Of a stretch of DNA of 37,615 nucleotides, positions 8,249 to 15,947 are shown piece after piece. The stretch is from Myxococcus llanfairpwllgwyngyllgogerychwyrndrobwllllantysiliogogogochensis (lineage in GTDB: Bacteria > Myxococcota > Myxococcia > Myxococcales > Myxococcaceae). The notes under the pieces are model-generated. The model was not told where the DNA came from. It did no database searches and worked only from the letters and a program-made list of their open reading frames with translations. The stretch lies in NCBI RefSeq assembly GCF_006636215.1, contig NZ_VIFM01000093.1, forward strand, positions 1 through 37,615, in the 5' to 3' direction. Position 1 is the first letter of the stretch. Each line of letters opens with the position of its first letter. Both the position numbers and the translations under genes were made by a program.

Positions 8249-8760
8249 CAATTCACCTTCACCGCGGCACCCTTGATGCGCTGGACGCCTGACGCGTGCG
8301 ATTCAATCTGGGTGCCTCGGATGACGACTCGTCCATTCCGACGCAGGGTGATGCTGGCCTCGCCGCAGAGCAGCACGATTTCGTCCTGGCCCTCGAGGAC
8401 GATGCGCTGGCCATCCACGCTGGCGGAGACAGGCAGCGCGGGGACCTTGGCTTCCACCGAGCGCAGGAGGTTCTTCCTCGGCTCGAGGAGTCCCATGAGG
8501 ATGGGGCGGCCGGGCAGTCCTCCCTCGAAGGTGAGGAGGACCTCCGTCTGAGGCGCCACCTCCTCCAGGTGTGTCGTGCTCGCGCCGGCGAGCACGCGAG
8601 CGGGCACCGGGCCGGAGGGATTCCCCTCGAAGTCCACCAGCGGAAGGCCCTCCTCCGACATGCCCGTGAGGCGTCCCACGTGAGGGGTCGAAAAGAGGGC
8701 TGAGGACGGGCGAAGGATGACGACCTCCGCGGGGGCGGCGGATGCGTTTCGACGCTTCAT
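8248..8760 (-). CDS. DUF6484 domain protein, first gene of the T6SS-like island
   Basis: The 170-residue protein resembles DUF6484 proteins. It has a central GRLTGMSEEGLPLVDFEG block followed by PVPARVL, then LTFEGGLPGRPILMGLLEP. The C-terminal tail EIVLLCGEASITLRRNGRVVIRGTQI is repetitive beta-strand sequence recalling the gp5/VgrG needle. Such proteins are usually encoded with VgrG, DUF2169 and DUF4150 genes. No signal peptide is present. The ATG at 8760 leads the operon, and the 160 bases upstream are AT-rich and shared with the divergent DUF3616 gene. A spike-associated role is inference from family context. Confidence 0.82.
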   Translation of the reverse strand: MKRRNASAAPAEVVILRPSSALFSTPHVGRLTGMSEEGLPLVDFEGNPSGPVPARVLAGASTTHLEEVAPQTEVLLTFEGGLPGRPILMGLLEPRKNLLRSVEAKVPALPVSASVDGQRIVLEGQDEIVLLCGEASITLRRNGRVVIRGTQIESHASGVQRIKGAAVKVN

Positions 8761-8920
8761 GAAGACAAGCTATCAAAACCTGACAATGCAAAGTTGGACT
8801 TCCTGTAAAATCGAGCCTTTCTGGTGCTTGGCCTTGTTGGCATTCAGGGCTGTCTCGCGGCCCACATCGAGTGCAGGGGGGCTTCCCGGATGCGGGAGGC
8901 GTGACGAGATCTGGGGGTCT
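8761..8920. promoter_or_regulatory. Divergent AT-rich intergenic region between the T6SS-like operon and the DUF3616 gene
   Basis: This 160-base gap separates the DUF6484 start (minus) from the DUF3616 lipoprotein start (plus), so both promoters should lie here. The stretch 8761-8820 is clearly richer in A/T than its surroundings and contains TAAAAT at 8806-8811 as a possible plus-strand -10. No -35 sits at standard spacing from it. I could not find a convincing sigma-54 pattern on the minus strand. Confidence 0.4.
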
Positions 8921-9943
8921 ATGAAGCTGGCCTCCATCATCGTCGGAATCGGTATCGCGGGCTGCGCGGCCCGGGGCGTCCAGGCAGGGCCGGAGAGCGT
9001 TCCGGCCGAGGGTGGTTCAGGGCGCGACGTGCTCGTGTTCGAGGGCATGTGCGACGCGTCGGGCGCGGTGGCGCTGGGTGGCTCGTTGTTCGTGGTGGGT
9101 GACGACGAGGACAACATCCTCCGCGTCTATGACGCCCGGCGCGGTGGCGCCCCGGTGCGCAGCGTGGACCTGTCACCGGAGCTGGAACTGCCGGCCCACA
9201 AGAAGAAGGCCCCGGAGGCGGACATCGAGGCCGCCACGGGCCTGGGCTCGTACTCCTTCTGGCTCACGTCCCACGGCCGCAACAGCTCCGGGAAGAAGGC
9301 GCCCAGCCGCCTGCGCTTCTTCGCCACCGAGGAGAAGGAAGGCCTGCCCCAGCTCGTGGGCCGTCCCTACACGCAACTGCTGGATGACCTGCTCGCGGCG
9401 CCGCAGCTCGGCGCGTTCCGACTCGCGGACGCCGAGGGCCTGGCCCCCAAGGCTCCAGGTGGGCTCAACATCGAGGGCATGACGGCGATGGCTGACGGCG
9501 CGTCCATCCTCATCGGCTTCCGCAGTCCCGTGCCTCAAGGCAAGGCGCTGCTCGTTCCGCTCCTCAATCCGAAGGAGATGGTGCTGGAGGGCGCCTCCGC
9601 GCGCGTGGGTGAGCCTCGGCTGGTGGACCTGGGCGGAATGGGCGTCCGCTCCATGTCCTGGTGGCGCGGGCGCTATCTCATCATCAGCGGGGGCACGGAT
9701 GGCGGGGGCACCTCGCACCTGTTCACCTGGGCTGGCGGAGACGATGCGCCCGTCCTGGCGAGCGACGTGGACCTGGCGGGCTTCAACCCGGAGGCCTTCT
9801 TCACACCCGAGGACGCGGAGGAGATTCTGCTGCTCAGTGACGATGGCTCGAGGCCGCTCGACGGCGTGGCGTGCAAGAAGCTCAAGGACCCCGCGCGCAA
9901 GCGCTTCCGTGGCATCTGGGTTCGCCCGGGGGAACAGGGCTGA
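8921..9943 (+). CDS. DUF3616 domain lipoprotein, predicted beta-propeller
   Basis: This 340-residue protein starts with a lipoprotein signal, MKLASIIVGIGIAGC, with lipobox IAGC. The rest matches the DUF3616 family: VLVFEGMCDASGAVALGGSLFVVGDDEDN, then an EADIEAATGLG block with SFWLTSHGRN, a central LNIEGMTAMADGASILIGFRSP, and LVDLGGMGVRSMSWWRGRYLIISG. The repeated strand pattern suggests a beta-propeller. The ATG at 8921 follows GGGGGT, and the longer in-frame ORF start at 8717 would run through the divergent DUF6484 gene. It is probably anchored in the outer membrane or periplasm. Function is unknown. Confidence 0.88.
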   Translation: MKLASIIVGIGIAGCAARGVQAGPESVPAEGGSGRDVLVFEGMCDASGAVALGGSLFVVGDDEDNILRVYDARRGGAPVRSVDLSPELELPAHKKKAPEADIEAATGLGSYSFWLTSHGRNSSGKKAPSRLRFFATEEKEGLPQLVGRPYTQLLDDLLAAPQLGAFRLADAEGLAPKAPGGLNIEGMTAMADGASILIGFRSPVPQGKALLVPLLNPKEMVLEGASARVGEPRLVDLGGMGVRSMSWWRGRYLIISGGTDGGGTSHLFTWAGGDDAPVLASDVDLAGFNPEAFFTPEDAEEILLLSDDGSRPLDGVACKKLKDPARKRFRGIWVRPGEQG

Positions 9944-10015
9944 CGAGCGTCCTCCCTCATTGACGGGCCCACGGCGGCGTCGCGAGAATCACCGCTTTTC
10001 CGCCGGGGAGTCTCC

Positions 10016-10675
10016 GTGAATCGTGTCTCTGGTCTGCTGGCGTTGCTCTGCGTCTGTGTCTCGTCGGCCGCGCTCGCGCAACGCAAGGAGCTCACCCCCG
10101 CCACACCGGAGGCGACGTGTGAACTCACCCCCGCGCTGCGCCTCACCATGCTGGGCGGCGGCTCTTTCGACCTCAAGGAGCCGGCCCTCTATTTCTTCTC
10201 ACGCTCGCGCAGCCAGGTGCAGGTGTTGGTCTCCCAGCCGGAGGGCGCGACGGAGCCTCGGCTCGAAGCCGTGGGCTTCTGGCATTTGAAGTCGGAATGT
10301 CTCATCTCCGTCGACGCCAAAGGGGTCCAGTACGGCTCGAAGCTGGATTGCGAGGACGCGGAGATCGAGGCGAAGGTGAAGGGCTCGGAGGTCACCATCC
10401 AGACTCCCGAAAAGGACGTCTTCAAGGTGACCCTTCCGTCCAAGGAGAGCGCCTCGCTGGGCCTGCGCATCACCCTCGTCGCCGAGGGCAACTTCCGGCG
10501 TGTGTGGGGCAGCCTGTGTGGGGAGTACAAGAATCCCCCCGCCACGGTGCCTGGCAAGGCGGATGAGTTGCGTCAGCTCAAGCGACACTCGACGTTGAGC
10601 CAGGACTACAAGACCGGTACCAACAGCATCTTCCACATGGTGGGGGAGGCCCAGAAGCGCGCCCGAGGCGAGTAG
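10016..10675 (+). CDS. Small exported protein of unknown function
   Basis: I do not recognise a family. The 219-residue product begins with a clear Sec signal peptide, hydrophobic LLALLCVCVSSAALA with an ALA-Q cleavage site near residue 21. The mature part has mixed beta-strand character, with Cys pairs around TCELTP and ECLIS, and an acidic central segment. The GTG at 10016 follows CGGGGAGTCTCC, a good ribosome site. It lies 72 bases after the DUF3616 gene on the same strand and 38 bases before a membrane-protein gene, so the three may be co-transcribed. Confidence 0.75.
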   Translation: MNRVSGLLALLCVCVSSAALAQRKELTPATPEATCELTPALRLTMLGGGSFDLKEPALYFFSRSRSQVQVLVSQPEGATEPRLEAVGFWHLKSECLISVDAKGVQYGSKLDCEDAEIEAKVKGSEVTIQTPEKDVFKVTLPSKESASLGLRITLVAEGNFRRVWGSLCGEYKNPPATVPGKADELRQLKRHSTLSQDYKTGTNSIFHMVGEAQKRARGE

Positions 10676-10713
10676 CGCGCGGATACGCGGATCACGTGTA
10701 GGCTGTCGGCCCA

Positions 10714-11478
10714 ATGCAGCTGGCCATTCCTCATGCACCTCGAAAGGTGCGACTGACGCAGGTTCCCGGCGCGGTGGGTCGTCTCGCGCGAGATGCCGTG
10801 CTCGGGCTGGCCTTCATGGCGTTGCTCGGCGCCGGGGCCACCTGGGCGGGCCGCTTCTTCGTGGAGGAGCACGGCTTCAACGCGCGGGCGGAGGAAGTGG
10901 ACGGGGTGCTGGTCGCCACGCGGCTCCCCCCGACGGACAAGCGCGACGGCGCCGAGGGCCTGCTCGAGGTCCTCTACACCTTCCAGAACGTGGAGCACTC
11001 CGTGTCGGACGTCCGCACCTTCGCGGAGTACGCGGAGGGGCTGGGCCATGGCGCGGTGGTGAAGCTGCTGGTGGACCCGGCCGCGCCGGGCAGTCCCCGT
11101 GAAGCCGGCTTCGCGCGGACCCGGGCCTCCCGCATGGGGTGGTTGCCATTTGGCCTGGGGCTGGGCGCGCTCGGGGCGGCGGCCATGTTCACCCGCGAGG
11201 CCCGGCGACTGGTGCGCTCGGAAGTGGAGCCGCTGCGACTGGGCGCGTTGGTGTGGCTCACGCCGGATGCGCCCTTGCCGGAGGCTCGGGGCGAGGTGGT
11301 CTTCCCCGCCCACTACTTCCGGCAGGACGTCAAATTAGAGGTCCGCGCGCGGGTGCGTCCGGGCCGGGCGCCGGTGCGCAACGGGACGAAGGTGCTCGCG
11401 GCGGTGGTGCCTCGGGAGCCCGGCTGGGCGCGGGTCATCGACCAGGACCTGGCGGGCGTGCTCGGCTGGCTGCGCTGA
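10714..11478 (+). CDS. DUF3592-like membrane protein
   Basis: The 254-residue product has two predicted membrane segments, about residues 27-48 (AVLGLAFMALLGAGATWAG) and 142-162 (LPFGLGLGALGAAAMF). Between them lies an exposed domain with EVLYTFQNVEHSVSDVRTFA and VVKLLVDPAAPGSPREAGF, which resembles DUF3592 extracytoplasmic loops. The C-terminal 90 residues should be cytoplasmic and lack a known motif. The plain ATG start has only a weak ribosome site. Spacing suggests membership in the group beginning with the DUF3616 gene. The family call is moderate and the function unknown. Confidence 0.65.
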   Translation: MQLAIPHAPRKVRLTQVPGAVGRLARDAVLGLAFMALLGAGATWAGRFFVEEHGFNARAEEVDGVLVATRLPPTDKRDGAEGLLEVLYTFQNVEHSVSDVRTFAEYAEGLGHGAVVKLLVDPAAPGSPREAGFARTRASRMGWLPFGLGLGALGAAAMFTREARRLVRSEVEPLRLGALVWLTPDAPLPEARGEVVFPAHYFRQDVKLEVRARVRPGRAPVRNGTKVLAAVVPREPGWARVIDQDLAGVLGWLR

Positions 11479-11562
11479 GCTGACGGGTAGGGCCGAAAAT
11501 TTGCCGGTGACGTGGGGCCGTGTGACACACGCCTGTAGCTCCCAGTTCGCCGGAGGTTCTTC

Positions 11563-13359
11563 ATGTGCCCACGCCTTTTGCTCGCGCTGCCCATGCTGCT
11601 GTTGCTCGTCCCGGGCACGGTGGGGGCCGCGAAGCGGGATGAGGCGGAGGCCGCGTACCAGGGGGCTCGCCGCGCGTACTACGCGCTGAAGGACGACGCG
11701 GCCCGGCGCAAACTGCGCCACCACTGGCTCAACGTGGTGCACAAGTTCGAGGCGGTGGCGAAGAGCCACCCCAAGTCCGAGCGCGCGCCCGACGCCCTCT
11801 TCACCGCGGGCGAGCTGCTCCAGGAACTCAGCCGCATCTCCTTCGTCGAAGAGGACCTGAAGTCGGCCATCGCCGATTACGACAAGCTGAGCCGCGACTA
11901 CCCCAAGCACCGGCTGGCGGACGATGCCGCGCTGGCGCTCGCGCGCATCCACGTCCACCGGATGGACCGGCCCGAGGACGCGCGCCGCGTGCTGGCGGAC
12001 ATGCTCGCCATCAACAGCAAGGGCGACCAGGCGAAGGAGATGAAGACGCTGCTGGCCTCGCTGCCGACGCCCAAGGGCGCTCCCGTCGCGCCCGCTCCGT
12101 CGCGCGGCAAGCCCGCCACGCCGGTGCCGAACAAGACGCCCGTGCAGGAGGAGAAGGCCACGGCGGTCGCTCGGGTGGAGACGCCGTCGGAGCGCCCGGC
12201 GTCCGCGCTGGTGGGGGCCATCGAGAAGCTGGCCCGCGAGCCGTCCCCGATGATTCCCCGCCTGGACCCCAGCGCTCCCGTGGGGGTTGAGTCGTCCGGT
12301 GAGGGCAAGGGGCTGGATGAAGCCGTCGCCGCCGCGCTGGCCGCGAAGGAGCAGTCCTCCAAGGCCCCCGCTGTCGCCGTGGCGTCGAAGCCCGTGGTGG
12401 CTCCGGTCGAGGTGGCCTCGTCGAAGGTCTCCACGCCGCGCCCTCAGGAGCGTCGCCCGGAGGCCGAGCCCGTCCAGGCCGTGTCGACCGTCGCGGAGAA
12501 GCCGAAGGCCGAGGTGGCGCCGAAGAGCATCGAGGTCGCCGCCGCCGCGGTGGTCGAGCCGCCCAAGCCGATCACGCGTCCTGTGGATGACGAGGTCGCG
12601 CAGGCGCGGCTCAAGGCGGTGGCGAAGCAGTCGCGCCGGGCGGAGCTGACGTTGGCGGAGCAGCTGGGCCTCAAGGTGCGGCGCGTGGTCATTGATCCGG
12701 GACACGGCGGTCACGACACGGGCGCCATCGGCAAGGAGGGGACGCGCGAGAAGGACGTGGCGCTCTCCATCTCCCTCAAGCTGGCGGACGAGCTGCGCGA
12801 GCGCGGGTTGGAAGTCGTCCTGACGCGAGAGGATGATCGCTTCATCCGCCTGGAGGACCGCGCGAAGTTCGCCAACACGGAGCGGGGTGACTTGTTCATC
12901 TCCGTCCACTGCAACGCGGCGACGAGCCGGAAGCTGCGCGGCATCGAGACGTACACGCTCAACACGTCGGCGGACCGGTACTCCATCCGGCTGGCCGCGC
13001 GGGAGAACGCGTCGTCCGAGAAGGGCATCAGCGACCTCCAGTTCATCCTGGCGGACCTGGCGACGAAGGCGAACACCGAGGAGTCCTCGCGGCTCGCCAA
13101 CCAGGTGCAGCGCAGCCTGGTGACGTCCCTGTCGACCAAATACACGGACATCAAGGGGCTGGGCCACAAGGAGGCCCTGTTCTACGTGCTGCTCGGCGTG
13201 AAGATGCCGGCCATCCTCGTGGAGACCGCGTTCCTGTCCAACCTGGACGAGGAGAAGCGCCTGGCCACCAGCGCCTACCAGACGGACGTGGCCAAGGCGA
13301 TTGCCCACGGTGTCGAGGAGTTCCTCGGCGACCGCAGCCGCGTGGCGAAGATCGACTGA
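11563..13359 (+). CDS. TPR-domain N-acetylmuramoyl-L-alanine amidase (Amidase_3)
   Basis: This exported enzyme should cut the amide bond between N-acetylmuramic acid and the stem peptide of peptidoglycan, helping in cell separation or wall turnover. The 598-residue product has a signal peptide (about 1-22), a helical TPR-like region (about 25-160) and a long Pro/Ala/Val-rich linker (about 165-365). The C-terminal Amidase_3 domain contains DPGHGGHDTG with His381, the likely zinc-binding Glu396 in REKDVAL, ISVHCNA with the second zinc His, and VETAFLSN with the catalytic Glu. It lacks an obvious AMIN domain; the TPR region may replace it for targeting. The ATG follows GGAGGTTCTTC. A perfect hairpin lies just after the stop. 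Confidence 0.95.
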   Translation: MCPRLLLALPMLLLLVPGTVGAAKRDEAEAAYQGARRAYYALKDDAARRKLRHHWLNVVHKFEAVAKSHPKSERAPDALFTAGELLQELSRISFVEEDLKSAIADYDKLSRDYPKHRLADDAALALARIHVHRMDRPEDARRVLADMLAINSKGDQAKEMKTLLASLPTPKGAPVAPAPSRGKPATPVPNKTPVQEEKATAVARVETPSERPASALVGAIEKLAREPSPMIPRLDPSAPVGVESSGEGKGLDEAVAAALAAKEQSSKAPAVAVASKPVVAPVEVASSKVSTPRPQERRPEAEPVQAVSTVAEKPKAEVAPKSIEVAAAAVVEPPKPITRPVDDEVAQARLKAVAKQSRRAELTLAEQLGLKVRRVVIDPGHGGHDTGAIGKEGTREKDVALSISLKLADELRERGLEVVLTREDDRFIRLEDRAKFANTERGDLFISVHCNAATSRKLRGIETYTLNTSADRYSIRLAARENASSEKGISDLQFILADLATKANTEESSRLANQVQRSLVTSLSTKYTDIKGLGHKEALFYVLLGVKMPAILVETAFLSNLDEEKRLATSAYQTDVAKAIAHGVEEFLGDRSRVAKID

Positions 13360-13364
13360 CGGTG

Positions 13365-13396
13365 CTGGCGACGGGGCGGGGTTCCCACGTCGCCAG
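13365..13396. terminator. Hairpin between the amidase and DUF1772 genes
   Basis: The arms CTGGCGACG (13365-13373) and CGTCGCCAG (13388-13396) form a perfect 9-bp stem with a 14-base loop. It lies between two convergent genes, so it could end transcription from both sides. No T-run follows it. Confidence 0.5.
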
Positions 13397-13414
13397 TGCG
13401 CGAGTCGAGAGTCT

Positions 13415-13894
13415 TCAGCGGAGCGCGCGCGTCAGGAGCACCGTCGCCGCGAGGCACGCCACCGTCCGCACGTGGTTCCACGCGGTCCAGCCGGACACAT
13501 AGCGTGCCCAGTGGAGCGCGGCGTCCGCGCTGTCCGGGTTCAGCGCGGCCAGCGCGTCGTTGCGCGGCACGTTGAACGCGGCGGTCACCCCGAAGCAGCC
13601 GACGAGGAAGATGGCGCCTCCCAGGAGCCGCTCTCGCGAATGAGGGTCACTCCAGGTGCCCGGCGAGGACAGCACCAGTCCCGCGCAGGTGAGCGCGGTG
13701 CCGATGAACGCCGCGATGAACAGGCCCGACACCGCCGAGACGTTGATGGCCTGCATCGCGGCGATGCCCCGCGCCGCGGGCAACCGTGTCAGGCCGTTCA
13801 TCACGAACGTCGAGAAGGCGAAGAACACGCCCGCCATCAGCCCGCAGCCGAGCACGGACACCCACGTCAGGATTCGCAGCACCGTCTCCATCAT
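13415..13894 (-). CDS. DUF1772/anthrone oxygenase-like membrane protein
   Basis: The protein has four hydrophobic segments in the arrangement of DUF1772 (anthrone oxygenase-like) proteins: an N-terminal ILTWVSVLGCGLMAGVFFAF with the family-type FSTFVMNGL, a second around SGLFIAAFIGTALTCAGLVL, a third at GGAIFLVGCFGVTAAFNVPRND, and a last at VRTVACLAATVLLTR. The segment NVPRNDALAAL and the WxxYVxGWTAWNHVRT stretch near the end are typical of the family. The start is either the ATG pair at 13894/13891, with GGAG upstream, or the ATG at 13909 immediately after the upstream stop. It follows the NmrA-like gene so closely that they must be one operon. The enzymatic role is uncertain. Confidence 0.85.
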   Translation of the reverse strand: MMETVLRILTWVSVLGCGLMAGVFFAFSTFVMNGLTRLPAARGIAAMQAINVSAVSGLFIAAFIGTALTCAGLVLSSPGTWSDPHSRERLLGGAIFLVGCFGVTAAFNVPRNDALAALNPDSADAALHWARYVSGWTAWNHVRTVACLAATVLLTRALR

Positions 13895-13909
13895 CCGTCC
13901 CGTCTCCAT

Positions 13910-14797
13910 TCACTTCGTCGTGGCGGCGAGCGCGAGCTCTTCCACGAAGTCCTCGAACCGTGTCGGTGTCGTGTTGTGCGCGGTCCGCCCCGCACGAGGC
14001 CTGACGCGTCCTTCGTTGAAGGCGAGGGTCATCTCGACATAGAGCCCGGCGAACGTCTCTGACATTCCGGCCTGCACGAGCGCCTGGGTCATCTCCGCGG
14101 GGGCGAGCCGGACATACTCGAGCCCAGGCTTGCCCAGGCGCGCTCCGAGTATGCGGGTGGCCTCGCGATAGCTGAGGTCCCTGGGGCCCAGCAGCTCCCG
14201 AATGGCGAGGCCCTTCCAGTCCCGATGCAGCATCGCCTTCGCCGCGACGTCGGCGATGTCCCGGGTCGCAATCATCGGAACGGCGAGGTCCGGATCGACG
14301 GAGTCCGCGTTGACGCCCTGGTGCTCGATGACGGCGAGCGCATCGAAGAAGTTCTCGAAGAAGGACACGGGACGCAGCAGCAGTACGTTCGTGTCCTCCA
14401 GCGTCTTCAGGCGCTCCTCCTGCGCATGGAGCGTGGCGAGCAGCCCCGTCCCCTCCCGTTGCTCCGCGCCCAGGCTGCTCAAGGCGACGACGTGTCGCAC
14501 GCCGCTGTCCCGGAGCGCCTGGACGATGGCCTCGCCCTTGCGCCGCTGGTCCCCGTGGTAGTCCGGCGACTCCCGGTCCGCCGGCAGCAGCGTGTAGACG
14601 GCCTCGGCGCCGGCAAACGCCTTCGCCAGGAACGCGGCGTCGCCCGGGTCTCCCACGAGCACCTGCGCGCCGCGTGCGGCGAGCTCCGCCAGTCGACTCT
14701 CGGAGCGGCCCAATGCTCGGACGTCCTGCCCGGCCGCGAGCAGCAACTCCACCACCTTCTTGCCGGTGTTCCCGGTCGCTCCCATCACCGTCAACAT
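13910..14797 (-). CDS. NmrA-like NAD(P)-binding oxidoreductase
   Basis: The 295-residue protein is an atypical short-chain dehydrogenase of the NmrA/NAD(P)H-binding group. It has the N-terminal nucleotide-binding motif GATGNTG at residues 6-12, an Arg for NADP preference in ALGRSESRL, the segment VVALSSLGAEQREGTG, and the family-typical LLRPVSFFENF. Such proteins act as quinone or small-molecule reductases or as redox sensors. The ATG at 14797 is preceded by GGGAGCACAC; an earlier in-frame start at 14860 would lie on top of the predicted promoter. It leads a two-gene operon with the DUF1772 gene and is divergent from an AraC-type regulator, which may control it. Confidence 0.9.
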   Translation of the reverse strand: MLTVMGATGNTGKKVVELLLAAGQDVRALGRSESRLAELAARGAQVLVGDPGDAAFLAKAFAGAEAVYTLLPADRESPDYHGDQRRKGEAIVQALRDSGVRHVVALSSLGAEQREGTGLLATLHAQEERLKTLEDTNVLLLRPVSFFENFFDALAVIEHQGVNADSVDPDLAVPMIATRDIADVAAKAMLHRDWKGLAIRELLGPRDLSYREATRILGARLGKPGLEYVRLAPAEMTQALVQAGMSETFAGLYVEMTLAFNEGRVRPRAGRTAHNTTPTRFEDFVEELALAATTK

Positions 14798-14847
14798 GTG
14801 TGCTCCCTGGGGCCTTGAGCCCCGTGGCATTGGCTTGCCTGGAGTCC

Positions 14848-14876
14848 AATATCGGGGCACGAGCCAGGACTCTCAA
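14848..14876 (-). promoter_or_regulatory. Candidate sigma-70 promoter of the NmrA/DUF1772 operon
   Basis: On the minus strand, TTGAGA (14876-14871, 5 of 6 to TTGACA) is separated by exactly 17 bases from GATATT (14853-14848, 4 of 6 to TATAAT). It lies about 50 bases upstream of the ATG at 14797 and within the divergent region shared with the AraC-type gene. Confidence 0.5.
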
Positions 14877-14954
14877 TGATGCGAAGTCGCTGATTCATGC
14901 TCGTTCGTCCAGGTTGGGGTGGACGACGGGGAAGGTGGGGCGGATACTCGGGAC

Positions 14955-15929
14955 ATGAAGAACCTGATGCCCTCGGTGGACTCGCTCGGCGAGGCCCTGC
15001 ACTTCCTGCGGATGAGCGGCACGTTCTATTGCCGCTCGGAGCTGACGGCGCCGTGGGGGCTCGCGCTGCCGGTGATGAAGGGCAGCCTGATGTTCCATGT
15101 CGTGACGTCGGGACAGTGCTGGCTCGAGGTCGATGGTGTGGAAGACCAACTGCTCCAGCCGGGCACGTTCGTGCTCTTGCCCCATGGAGAGGGGCATCGC
15201 GTGTCGAGCGATCGAGGGGGGCCGACGCGGAAGCTGGAGGAGCTCCCCGAGGAACTCGTGAGCGAGCGCTACTCCGTCCTGCGGCACGGTGGAGGAGGGA
15301 CACCCACGACGCTCATCTGCGGGGTCGTGCGCTTGGACCATCCCGCCGCCCGGCACCTCGTCACGCTGCTGCCGAGCGTCATCCGCGTGGAGCCTTCAGG
15401 CTCACCCCGCATGGACTGGCTCCAGAGCACGTTGCGCTTCATCGCCGACGAGGCGAGGGAGTTGAGGCCCGGAGGCGAGACGGTCATCACCCGGCTCGCG
15501 GACGTGCTGGTGGTCCAGGCGCTCCGAGAGTGGATGGCCCAGGGCTCCGGTGCGCGCACGGGCTGGTTGGGGGCGCTGCAGGACCCCGAACTGGGGCGCG
15601 CGCTCGCGCTCATCCACCGCGAGCCGACGAGTCCGTGGACGGTGGCCTCGCTGGCCTCGCGGGTCGCGATGTCCCGTTCGGCGTTCTCGGCGCGCTTCAC
15701 GCGGATGGTGGGCGAGCCGCCCATGCACTACCTCGCGCGGTGGCGGATGTACGTCGCGCATACGGCGCTGAAGGAGGAGCGCCCCGGGCTGGCCGAGCTC
15801 GCGGAGCGCATGGGGTATCAGTCCGAAGCGGCCTTCAGTCGCGCGTTCAAGCGCTTCATGGGCGTGTCACCTGGAGCCGTGCGCAGGGGCGACGCGACGT
15901 CGCTCCCGGCCCTGGGCATGTCCGCGTGA
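14955..15929 (+). CDS. AraC-family transcriptional regulator with cupin sensor domain
   Basis: The 324-residue product has an N-terminal cupin-like sensor (Cupin_6 type), seen as LMFHVVTSGQCWLEVDG and LQPGTFVLLPHGEGHRV. The C-terminal AraC DNA-binding domain, about residues 210-310, contains WTVASLASRVAMSRSAFSARFTRMVG and LAERMGYQSEAAFSRAFKRFMGVSPG, which are the two helix-turn-helix units. The ATG at 14955 is preferred; a GTG 36 bases earlier is possible. It is divergent from the NmrA/DUF1772 operon, a common layout in which the regulator controls the reductase genes. The inducer is unknown. Confidence 0.93.
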   Translation: MKNLMPSVDSLGEALHFLRMSGTFYCRSELTAPWGLALPVMKGSLMFHVVTSGQCWLEVDGVEDQLLQPGTFVLLPHGEGHRVSSDRGGPTRKLEELPEELVSERYSVLRHGGGGTPTTLICGVVRLDHPAARHLVTLLPSVIRVEPSGSPRMDWLQSTLRFIADEARELRPGGETVITRLADVLVVQALREWMAQGSGARTGWLGALQDPELGRALALIHREPTSPWTVASLASRVAMSRSAFSARFTRMVGEPPMHYLARWRMYVAHTALKEERPGLAELAERMGYQSEAAFSRAFKRFMGVSPGAVRRGDATSLPALGMSA

Positions 15930-15947
15930 GTCGCGCGCAGGTAGGAC

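Noticed and set aside
8761-8811. A possible sigma-54 promoter for the T6SS-like operon
   Set aside because: The nearest GG and GC pairs on the minus strand are separated by 12 bases, not the required 10.
11335-13308. A 657-codon open frame on the minus strand, opposite the amidase gene
   Set aside because: Its product is Arg/Gly/His/Leu-rich with no domain, and it is fully antisense to a gene with clear catalytic motifs. Long antisense frames are expected at this GC content.
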